64,000 nt of DNA. Origin: Pseudoduganella violaceinigra DSM 15887. Lineage in GTDB: Bacteria; Pseudomonadota; Gammaproteobacteria; Burkholderiales; Burkholderiaceae_D. Both the position numbers and the translations under genes were made by a program. The notes beneath the pieces are model-generated. The model worked only from the letters and a program-made list of their open reading frames with translations. It did not search any database and was not told the origin of the DNA. Positions 42,323 to 52,300 of this stretch are shown here, piece after piece (within the stretch, counting starts at the first letter, position 1; the number at the start of each line of letters is the position of its first letter). The DNA is taken from positions 22,579 through 86,578 of the forward strand of contig NZ_KE384357.1 in NCBI RefSeq assembly GCF_000425385.1. Direction: 5' to 3'.

Positions 42323-44518
42323 TCACTCTAGCTGGTAGGCATAGATATTGACGACATTGAAGGTGGTGTCGGGCACGTACACGCGCCGGTCGCGCGCATA
42401 AATGAAGAACGGCATCCACACGCCGCCAACTTCGGGATACTTCTTGAATACAAGCTCCCCTGTCACGTATTCTAGCGTGTCCTCGCCAATGCGGAAGATC
42501 TTCAGCGCCCGGTTGACCAGATCGTTAACGATCAGGTGCCCTTCCTGGTCCACGCACAAGCTGGCCGGCAGGTAGAACTTGTCGGCATCCCGTGCCAGAT
42601 CGTCGCAATAGCCCGCGCGGCCGTAGCTCCACAAGCTATTGCCTTCGCGGTCGAAAACGCGGATGCAGTTGTTGAACTGGTCGCACACGAAGACCCGGTC
42701 CTGGGCATCGATCGCCACGTCGCACGGGGCGAAACTGGCCAGCGGTTCGCCATCTTCCACCCACTGGAAGTTCTTGACGAAGGACACCATGCCGGACGGC
42801 TGCAGCTGCCACATGGAGATGCGGTTATTCAGCGAATCGGCGATATAGACTTCACCGTGGCAGTTCACTTCCAGGCCCTGCGGGGCTTTCAGCGTGCCAT
42901 TACCGCCCAGCCCTTCGCGGCCGAACGGCAAGCCGTAATTCAGCAAATGGCCGCCGGGACCGAACTGGAACATCGATACGGTGCAGGCGTTGAAGTTGGT
43001 GACGAACACCAGCGGCGTGCCCGGGCAGATCTGCCCCAGCAGCGGCTGCGATGGGTAGTAAACCGCCATCGCCAGCCCGCCCGGCGTGAAGAAGCCGCGC
43101 ATCATGTCCTGCAACTGGGCGATCGGATCGGCCGCCGTGTTGAAGGTCTTCATGCACCAGTTGCCGGAATCGATGTTGAAGGACGACGTGGCGGCGTGCG
43201 CCAGGGGATCCAGGCGCGCATGATGCTTGAGCTGGTCGTACCAGTACTGGTAGAGCTTCGCGGTGGCGGTGGCCCAATTGTCCAGCCAGTTCGTCTGCGG
43301 CAGGTGTCCGCTGCCCGTGCGTTTGGGATCGACACCGATCACCGCCGTCATGCAATTGAATTGCGACGTCGCCGTCTTGGACGTCTGGCTGTCGCGCCGG
43401 TGGCCGACGGCATCGAGCAGCACGGCGTTCTGGTCGCCGCCGTCGCGGTCGGGGGCGATGCGCATCTTCAGCACCGTCGAGGCAAACGGCTCGGTCACGT
43501 AATACACATTGGCGTCTGCCGCGGCGCAGATCTGGTAAGGGCCGACGAAGACCGCGTCTTCCAGGGCGCCGTAGACCAGGTCGGAAATCGAATGCATGGC
43601 CTGCGGCTTGTGGTTCCACAAGGGCAGCATGCCCTCCACCACCGTCAGCAGCTTGCCGTCGGTGTCGTACACGGTGATCGAGTCTTCCACCTGGCCCGGC
43701 ACGAAGATGCGGTCGTTGATCACACAGACCGAGCGCATGACGTTGAACTTGCCGATGCCGGCCGGGTTGCCGAAGCTGTGCAGCAGCGACGTCTCGCCTG
43801 GACACTGCACGCGCTCGTCCTTGATCGGCCAGCTGGTGTCGATTTTCAGCACCTCGTAGTGGCCGGTATTGGCCAGGTAGATGTTGCCCCTGGAGTCGGA
43901 CGCCAGGCCCTGCGGCCATAGCAGGTCGTGCACGCTATTGGCGTCGTCGATGGTGCGGAACTGCAGCACGAACTTGCCTTCCGGCGTGAACTTGACGCAG
44001 CGGCTGCGGTCATCGCCTGCCGTGTGGAAGAATTCATCGCACACGTAGACGAAATGCTGGCCGCCGGCTTCCTTCACGATGGTAATGCCGTTCGGGTCGC
44101 TCAAGGGACGGTAGCCCTTGCCGTTGATGCCGTCCGCCGCATCGCCGAACGCGAACTGGAAATCGATCGAATGTTCGTCGTACGCGAACACCACCACACG
44201 GCCGTTGCCCATGTCGGTGCAGTACATCAGGTCCTGCTCGGGGTGCGGACACAGATGGAAAGGCATCAGCAGACGGCGCGCCTGCTCGCTGCCCTCGCCC
44301 GGCGTATCGATCACGTGCAGCAGCGTATTCAAATCCGCCGTGAAGACCAGCAGGCGGCTGTTGCCGGTATCGCACACCCACACGTGGTCGTAGTGGTCGC
44401 GCGCGATGCCGACCGGGGAGTTCATGGTGAAGTCGTCAGGCAGTTCGCCGCGGGCCGTGGTGCCCGGCATGACGAGTTCACCGTAGTGCGTAACATGATG
44501 AAATTTGCTCATGGCCAT
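42323..44518 (-). CDS. Large NHL-repeat beta-propeller protein
   Basis: 731 aa without a signal peptide. NHL-type repeats occur in two blocks: N-terminal (MNSPVGIARDHYDHVWVCDT, LLWPQGLASDSRGNIYLANT) and C-terminal (LKAPQGLEVNCHGEVYIADS, APCDVAIDAQDRVFVCDQFN, LPASLCVDQEGHLIVNDL). A linker of about 150 residues joins them. Such propellers bind proteins or ligands; no catalytic motif is seen. It precedes the solute-binding gene. An alternative start is ATG 44512. Confidence 0.8.
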   Translation of the reverse strand: MAMSKFHHVTHYGELVMPGTTARGELPDDFTMNSPVGIARDHYDHVWVCDTGNSRLLVFTADLNTLLHVIDTPGEGSEQARRLLMPFHLCPHPEQDLMYCTDMGNGRVVVFAYDEHSIDFQFAFGDAADGINGKGYRPLSDPNGITIVKEAGGQHFVYVCDEFFHTAGDDRSRCVKFTPEGKFVLQFRTIDDANSVHDLLWPQGLASDSRGNIYLANTGHYEVLKIDTSWPIKDERVQCPGETSLLHSFGNPAGIGKFNVMRSVCVINDRIFVPGQVEDSITVYDTDGKLLTVVEGMLPLWNHKPQAMHSISDLVYGALEDAVFVGPYQICAAADANVYYVTEPFASTVLKMRIAPDRDGGDQNAVLLDAVGHRRDSQTSKTATSQFNCMTAVIGVDPKRTGSGHLPQTNWLDNWATATAKLYQYWYDQLKHHARLDPLAHAATSSFNIDSGNWCMKTFNTAADPIAQLQDMMRGFFTPGGLAMAVYYPSQPLLGQICPGTPLVFVTNFNACTVSMFQFGPGGHLLNYGLPFGREGLGGNGTLKAPQGLEVNCHGEVYIADSLNNRISMWQLQPSGMVSFVKNFQWVEDGEPLASFAPCDVAIDAQDRVFVCDQFNNCIRVFDREGNSLWSYGRAGYCDDLARDADKFYLPASLCVDQEGHLIVNDLVNRALKIFRIGEDTLEYVTGELVFKKYPEVGGVWMPFFIYARDRRVYVPDTTFNVVNIYAYQLE

Positions 44519-44632
44519 CCCTGCCTGTTGTGGAGCATTCCAGTATCCCGGCTGCCGAACAAATAGGCAACATTGGCAGGAAAGCCCTTCAGTGCAGGGA
44601 CGGCGAGCTATCAAATAACTAGGTTGACGGCT

Positions 44633-46345
44633 TTAGAACGGCACGGTGGCGTTGAACCAGGCCCGCACTGTCGACGACTTGCCGTCCGCGTCTTCGCCTT
44701 TGGTGCCCGGCGCCGGATTGCTGCCGAGCTTGCGCGCCACCTGCACCTGCAGGGCCGCGCCATTGACCGAGCGCCAGGTTGCACCGAGGCCGGCGCCTTT
44801 CAGCGTGTAGCTGTTGCCGGGGCCATTGGCCGCGAGCGCGCCGGCGTACAGGCCGTTGTTCAGGCGTACGTGGCCCACGTCGACAAAGGCGGCCAGGTCG
44901 GTGCGGACGGACGCCAGCTCGTAGTGCAGTTCGGAGGTGAGCACATGGCCCTCGTCGCCGCTGGCTTCCCCGGCGGGATAGGCGCGCACGCGGCCTGGAC
45001 CGCCCAGCGAAAACTTCTCGCCGGACTCCAGGTTACGCGAGGCGAACTGGCCGGAGGCGTTCAGCAGCAGGCCGAAATTGCCGCCCAGGCGCTGGAAGCG
45101 TCCCAGCATATAGCCCAGGTGGGCGAAACGGCCTTCGGTACGGGCGCCGGCGGCATCGGCCGACGCCGAAGCGGGATTGCCGTCGAGCGCGAGATGGCCG
45201 AGGCTCAGTTCCAGGCTGGCCTGGGTCGAAGCGTCTTCCTGCTGGCGGCTGAATGTGAGCGCCAATGGCAGCACTTTCACATGCTTGTCGCTGGTCTGCG
45301 CGCCGTTGGCGAAATTCTCGTAGCGCTTGTCGTCAAAGCCGGTTCGCAGCTGGATATTGGTGCTGCGGGTGCGCAGCAAGGGATAGCTGGCAATCAGCTG
45401 GCCGACGTTGGCGGCACCGTGCGCGTGGAGCGTCTCGAATTCTTCGCCCAGCTTGTAGCGCAGGCGCGAGAAGGAAGCGCCGGCTTTCAGGCCGCCGCTG
45501 CCGACCGGTGCGATATAGGCCGCGCGGCCGTAGCGGAAGCCGTCGCCCGAGGTGGCGCCCAGCAGCGAGAGCTGGCCGCCCATGCCGCCCAGGTCGTTCA
45601 AGGCCACGCTGCCGGACAGGCGCGTGGCGCCGGTGAAGCGGTTGCTGGAATTGTCCAGGCTGACCGATCCGCTGGCCAGCGGACCTTCATTCAGCTGCAC
45701 CGCCAGCTCGGACTCGCCCAGGCCCTGCCCTTTGCTCAACTCGGCGCGGGCGCCCATGCCGGGCAAATCCTGCGTCAGCAGCAGCGCGCGTTCGAGGCGG
45801 TCTTCCTGGACCGGCTGGCCGGCTGGCACCAGCGCATCAACGTAGCGCCGCGCGACATCGGCCTGCAGGCGCACTTTCGCGTCCGGCACCATGCCGATGC
45901 GGGAGATGCGGCCCTCCAGGACCTGGATCGTCACTTCGCCGTTACCGACGTCCTGCGCTGGCAGCATGGCGCTGGCCACGAAGTAGCCGGCGGAACGGTA
46001 GTAATTGGTGACGGCATTACAGGCCTGCTGCAGTTCGGCGAACGTCAGCTCGCGTCCTGTGTAAGGCGTCAGCACCTGCTCAACTTGCGCCGGAGCGAAG
46101 GCGCTCACGCCTTGCAGGACAAAGCGGCGCACCATTACTTTTTGCGCGCCTTCCAGCGCCACGCCAGGCACGGGCGCCGCGTCCGGCACCACTTTCGCGC
46201 TCGCTGCGGGCTGGAGCACCAGCGCCGGCAGGCGGTTCTGTTCGAGGATACGGCCGGCATCCGGCAGGGTTTGCGCCTGGGCCAAGGCGAAGGCTGGAGC
46301 GCCGAGGATGGCCAGGGCCAAGTTTTTTTTATTCATTTTCTGCAC
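44633..46345 (-). CDS. TpsB outer-membrane transporter (FhaC/ShlB type)
   Basis: 570 aa. A signal peptide (AILGAPAFALAQAQ) precedes two POTRA domains (about 70-220; MVRRFVLQGVSAFAPAQVEQ). The 16-strand barrel ends in Phe (AWFNATVPF). The lid-loop motif appears as VRAYPAGE, a variant of the VRGY element. It exports the adjacent TpsA. The GTG start at 46345 has AGGA 8 bases upstream; ATG 46336 is the alternative. The TpsA gene precedes it on the same strand. Confidence 0.92.
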   Translation of the reverse strand: MQKMNKKNLALAILGAPAFALAQAQTLPDAGRILEQNRLPALVLQPAASAKVVPDAAPVPGVALEGAQKVMVRRFVLQGVSAFAPAQVEQVLTPYTGRELTFAELQQACNAVTNYYRSAGYFVASAMLPAQDVGNGEVTIQVLEGRISRIGMVPDAKVRLQADVARRYVDALVPAGQPVQEDRLERALLLTQDLPGMGARAELSKGQGLGESELAVQLNEGPLASGSVSLDNSSNRFTGATRLSGSVALNDLGGMGGQLSLLGATSGDGFRYGRAAYIAPVGSGGLKAGASFSRLRYKLGEEFETLHAHGAANVGQLIASYPLLRTRSTNIQLRTGFDDKRYENFANGAQTSDKHVKVLPLALTFSRQQEDASTQASLELSLGHLALDGNPASASADAAGARTEGRFAHLGYMLGRFQRLGGNFGLLLNASGQFASRNLESGEKFSLGGPGRVRAYPAGEASGDEGHVLTSELHYELASVRTDLAAFVDVGHVRLNNGLYAGALAANGPGNSYTLKGAGLGATWRSVNGAALQVQVARKLGSNPAPGTKGEDADGKSSTVRAWFNATVPF

Positions 46346-46365
46346 TTGCTAGTTCCTGCATCTAA

Positions 46366-49300
46366 TCAGTTAGGGGCTTCGACGGAATTCACGCCACCGC
46401 CACGCACCATCACGCGGCTGCCGCCGCCAATCATGTATTCACGCGCTTCGCCAGTACCCTGGCGCTGGTTGGCGCCCTGGGCTTGCTGCGCGTCGCTCTG
46501 GGCACGCTGAAGCAAGCCGGCCATATTGACCTGCGCGACGGCGCCGTTCACAGGGGGAATCAGGGCCGGCATCGCGACCAGCGTGGCTTCGCCAGGGCCC
46601 AGTTGCGCCCACATATTGCCGCCTTGCCCCACGGTTCCCGGCTGCGCCGCCGGCACCGGATGCACGGTATTGCCGATCACGTTGTCAATTTGGGAGGCGG
46701 GACGGATGACGGTCATCACGCCATTGACATAGCGCACCGTGTAGTTGGCCAGGCTGTTGCCGTTGATGTCGATCGCGTAAGCGCCGACCGGCGACTCCAG
46801 ATTGGCATTGGTACTGGCGTGCACGCCGTCCAGCAAGGCCGCCGTGTCGCCACTGGCAAGGCCGGTAACGGTCCAGGTCAAGCCGGGATTGTTGGCGCCG
46901 ACGGCGCGCACCTTGTCGTCCGCCCTCACCACCAGCTGCGCAGCGGTGATGGTGCCAGTGGCCGTAGCGCTACTGCTGGAGAGCACGTAATTCGACGCCA
47001 GGCCGCTGCCGTCGGCCAGGCGGTAACCGCTGGCGATCACCTGCTTGCCGCTGCCGGCATTGCGGTTATCGAACTGCACGTTGACGGGGGCCAGCAGGTT
47101 CAAGGTGTCGCCGTTGACCATTCCGGACAGCGTGCCGATGTTCGTCAGGCTGGCACTGGTCGTGCCGTCGTAGGTCTTGCTTGCAGCTGCCGCGCCGCCG
47201 ATCGATACCTGGCGGGCATTGATGCTGCCCTGCAGCGTCACATTCGACGGCAACACATAGTTCGACAGCGCCGTGCCGGCGTCCGCGCGCACGGCACCGC
47301 CTTGCAGCAGAGCGGTAACGCTATTGGCGCCTGCGACATTGGCGCTGTTGTATTGGCCTTGCAAAGTACCGACCGATGCGCCTTCTCCGCTGGCAAAGCC
47401 GGACAGGCCGACCTTACCGGCATCCACCATTGCCGACGTGCCGCCGTCATACATCTTGTTCAAGGCGCCGTTCATTACGGCGGTCAAGGCCTTTGGCGTG
47501 ATCGACGCCAAGGTATTTGCCGTGCTGTTGCTGACCGAATAGTTGCCGGCATCCGTCCCGCTCAGGGCGATGCCGGACACCGAAACAGCCTTGCCCTGGC
47601 CCACGTTCTTGTCGGCGAAAGCGCCGTTGCCGCTGATCTGCAAGCTGTCGCCGGCAAGACGATCGTCGCCGAAGGTCACGCCCGCCCCCAGCAAGCCGTC
47701 ATACACCTTGTCGATACCCGCCGCGCTCACGTGCAGCGCGCGCGGCGTAATGCTGGCGGTGGATTTGGCAATGATCGAAATGCTGTAGTTGCCCGCATCG
47801 GCACCGCCGACGCTGACGCCGGTCAGGGAGACCGCCTTGTTGGTACCGGCATTCTTATCGAGGAAGCTACCGGTGCCGCCGCCCAGCACCAGCTGGTCGG
47901 CGCCAATCCGGTCATCGCTGACCAGGGTCACCGAGGTCGACGTATTGCCGTCGTAGACCTTGTCGCTGGCGGCCACATTCACGGTCAATGCCCGGGGCGT
48001 GATGGCGCCGGTGCCGCTGGCTGTCGTGGACGACAGCTGGTAATTGCCGGCGTCCGAACCGCCAATGGAAATGCCGGAGACCGTCACGGTCTTGCCAGTA
48101 CCCGCATTTTTATCGGAGAAGGTGCCGGAACCCGACAGAACCAGCGTATCGCCGGCGACGCGGTCATCGCCGAAGCTCAAGGTGGCGGCTTTACTGCCGT
48201 CGTACACCTTGCTAATGCCATCGGCCGTGACAGACAGCGTGCGCTTGGTGATATCGGCCGTCGTGCTCACGCTGCCGGAAACCAGGGCGTAATTGCCGGC
48301 ATCGGCACCGCCGAGCGCGAGGCCGTTGGCGGTGACGGTCTTGCCGTTGCCGGCATTCTTATTCGCAAACGAAGCATTGCCGCTGACCGTCAGCAGGTCG
48401 CCGGCCAGGCGGTCGTCGGAATAGCTCACTGCCGCCGACGAACCACCGTCGTACACCTTGCTGGAAGCGCTTGCACCGACATTCAGCGCGCGCTGCGTGA
48501 TGTTTGCGCTGGCAGTCGCGCTGGTGGAAGCCAGGACATAGTTGCCAGCATCCGTGCCGGACAGTGCAATCCCGCTCACCCCGATCGCCTTGCCATTGCC
48601 GACGTTCTTGTCGCCGAACGTGGCGCTGCCGTACGAATACGCCAGCGAGTCGCCGGAGACGCGGTCGTCGCCAAAATTCACGGTGGCGGTGGTGCTTCGG
48701 TCATACACCTTGTTGACGCCTGTCGCAGTCGTGTTCAACGTGCGCTGGCCGATATTTGCCGTGGCGCTGGCGGTATTGGACGTCAGCGTGTAGTTGCCGG
48801 CATCAGCGCCGCTGATCGCGATACCACTGACATTCACGGTCTTGCCGTTGCCCGCGTTTTTGTTCGAGAACGCGGCACTGCCGCTGACCGACAGCACGTC
48901 GCCACCCAGGCGGTTGTCGCCGAAGTTCACCCCGGCCATGGTGCCGCCGTCGTACACCCGATCGATGCCGGCGGCGGTCACCGTCAAGCTGCGCGCCGAG
49001 ATATCGGCCGCGCCGGTGGCAGTGGTCGACGCCAGCGCGTAATTGCCCGCATCGGCGCCGCCAAGCGTGATGCCGCTAACGTTCACGACTTTTCCGCTAC
49101 CGGCATTCTTGTTTGCGAAGCTGGCACTGGCGCTGGCCAGGGACAGGCTGTCGCCGCTCAGGCGGTCGTCAACCAGACCAACCGTGGCAGCCACGCTGCC
49201 GTCATAAGTCTTGTTGCCGCCGCTGGTGGTGACATTCAGTACACGCTGGGTAATATCGCCGCTTGCCGATGCGGTGTTGCCGGACAAGGCATAGTTGCCG

Positions 49301-52300
49301 GCATCGGCGCCCGTCAGCGCGATGCCGGTCACGGAAATTGCCTTGCCGGTAGCGGCGTTCTTGTCGCCGAAGGACGCGCTACCACTGATGCCGAAGATAT
49401 CGCCCGCCAGGCGGTCATCGGCAAAGCTCACGGTGGCGCCATTCGATCCGTCATACACCTTATTGTTTCCGCTCGCCGTCACGGCCAGCGCGCGCGGTGT
49501 AATCGAAGCGGTACCGCTGGCGGTCGTCGAGGCCAGCGCGTAATTCCCGGCATCGGTGCCGGAAAGGGATAGCCCTGTTGCCGTCACGGTTTTGCCGTTG
49601 CCCGCATTCTTGTTGGCGAAGGCCGCGTTGCCGGAAACGCTCAGGACGTCGCCGTTGAGGCGGTCGTCGGAATAGCTGCCAGTTGCGGCCAAGGCACCGT
49701 CGTACACCTTGTCGGAGGCATTCAGTCCGACCGTCAGCTGGCGCGGCGTGATATTGGCGGTTGTCGACACAGATGCCGATGCCAGCGCGTAGTTGCCTGC
49801 ATCCGCGCCGGAGAGGGACAGTCCGCTCACCGTCACGCTCTTGCCGTTGCCTGCGTTCCGGTTCGCGAACGCCGCACCTGCCTGGCCCACCGACAGAACA
49901 TCGCCGCCCACGCGGTCGTCGCCCAGCGTCGCGCTGGCCGATACGCCGCCATCGTACACCTTGTTGGCGGCGCTGGCGCTCACGTTCAGGGTGCGCTGGC
50001 TGATGGTCGCCGTGGTACTGGCCGTGTTGGACGCCAGGCTGTAGTTGCCTGCATCGGCGCCGGAAACGGAGATGCCGCTCACGCTCACGACCTTGTTGTT
50101 GCCCGCATTCTTATCGCCAAAGGTGCTGGAAGAAGCGTTGACGGTCAACTGGTCGCCGCTCACGCGGTTGTCGCCCAGGGTGGCGCCGGCAGTGGTTACG
50201 CCGTCGTACACCTTATTGACGCCGGTGGCGGTCACAGTCAGCGATTTCGGCGTCACCGTCAGCGTGCCGCCGCTGGTGTAGTTGATTTTGTAGCCCTGCG
50301 CGTTGGCGAGGCTCCCTTTGCCCAGCGAGTAAGTCCCGACATTCTTGCTGAACCCCGTGGCGACAACCGACCCGATAAAGTTGTCTGTGTCGCCGTCGAT
50401 GTAGCCGGAAACGTTGTAGACAGGTGTCGGCATGGAACCGGTGCCGTCATACACCTTGGACACGTTTTGCGCGCTGACATTCAGCGTCGGCGCCAGTTTG
50501 TACAGGAACCAGTTCCCGCTGCCCGCATAGCCAGGGGTCTGGCCGGCGGTATAAGATTGGTCGTAATGCTTGTTATAGCCGGTCACGTTTTCCACCGCAT
50601 TCAGCGGCGAATCGGCGTACACATGGTAAAAGCCGGAGCCTGGCTGCAGTGCGCTGACGCCGGCATTATTGATAAATGTACCGCCGCCGCTGCCCGCTGC
50701 CGCGACCAGGACCGTCACCTGGCCGGGGCCGCCCGTACCGACCAGGCGGCCGCCGGAATTGATCACGACATCGCTGCCAGGAGACGTTCCCTGGTTGACG
50801 ACAGTGACTTTTTTCCCGGAGACGGCACCTGCAATCGTGATATCGCCGCTGGCCTTCTGCGCCTGCCCCGCTCCGTTATCGATAGTCAGGTTGACATAGT
50901 CGGCGCTGATGGTCGTGCCGCCGGCAACGGCGATGGTCGCGTTGCCTGCATCGCGGTGGGCGCTCACCACACCGGCACCGGTGCCAGCGTTGGCCACCAC
51001 GGTCAGCGTACCGCCCATGCTGATATTCGAATTGAGGTCAACGCTGCGCCCGGCCTGCAGCGTCAAGTTGCCCTTGCCGGCAGCGGCTATCGCGTTGGCT
51101 GCATTCCAGGTGATGTCGTTGTTCGCCTGGAGCGTAATGCTGGTGCCAGCGTTCAGCGCCGCCGCCAGCTTTTGCGCGTCCACCGAGGCGCTCACGCTGG
51201 CGCTCGGATAAGCCTGATCAAAGCTCAGGGACGAAGCATTCGGTGCCGGCAGCAGGCGGTAAAAGCCAATGCTGCCGGTCGCGGCCTCGCTGCCATCGAA
51301 GGAGTTGGAAAATGGCTGCGCTACGACCAGGCTATCGCCGGCGCCGTTCATGGCGATAGCAAAGCCAAAGTTACCGACATCGTCGAGATCAAGGCTGGCA
51401 TTCACGCCCTGCGTGTAATCGCGGCCGATGACCGCGCTCTGGTTCATGGCGCCGAAGGTATTGGTGTGATCGAATACCCGCACCGCGCCAGGGCCCGTGG
51501 TCGAACTATTCAGGCCACCATTGCCCGGCGCACCGACCGCCAGCCGCGTGCCCGCGTCGTTCATCGCCAGCGAGGAGCCGAACAGCTCGCCGTCGTTCAG
51601 GCTGATATTCAGGCTCGAACCGCCCTGGCCAATGGTTCCCGCCAGCTGCCGGGTTCCGAACGGCGTGGTGTACAAATAAACCATGCCCTTGCCGCTATTT
51701 TCGCCGGGGGCGCCGACGGCAAGCTGGGAAGCATCGTCGCTGAGCGCAACCGCGGTGCCGAACTGCGCGTCGGACGTGGCGCCGCCGCCAATCGTGCTGG
51801 CAAGGCCGAAATTGCCGTTCGTTTTAGAAAACAGCGAAACCGTGTTTTCCATCAGCGCGCCCACGGCCAGCTTGTCGCCGGCACCATTCAGCGCCACGGA
51901 CGAACCAAAGGCATTCCAGTTCGCCGAGTTGCTGCTGATCGTCTGATTCAGCGCCGCTGACGTGAAGCTACCGCCGGCGTCGAAACCAAAGACATACACC
52001 TTGCCCACCACCTGGTCGTTGCCGATGGCGCCCACCGCCAGCACGTCGCCGGTCTTGCTCAAGGCAACCGAGCTGCCGAACATGTCGGCGCCCGTCAGAT
52101 GCGCCGAGATATCGACGTTCTTGCCGCCGGTGTAGCCGCGGCCGATGGTGCTCACCAACGCGCCGCCGCTGAAGGCCGAGTCGGTGAAGGTGAACAAGCG
52201 TACAGCGCCATAATTCGCGTCGTCCGCGCCTGTCGTACCGTCATCGTAGGGCGAGCCAACCGCCAGGCCCTTGCCGTCGGACGTCAGCGCTACGCTGTAG

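Noticed and set aside
46483..49572. Long plus-strand ORF (1029 aa) opposite the TpsA repeats
   Set aside because: It mirrors the 249/252-bp repeats of TpsA, has no RBS or recognisable domain and is a high-GC antisense shadow.
47466..50470. CRISPR array
   Set aside because: Units are 249/252 bp and code for protein in frame; no short direct repeats with spacers.
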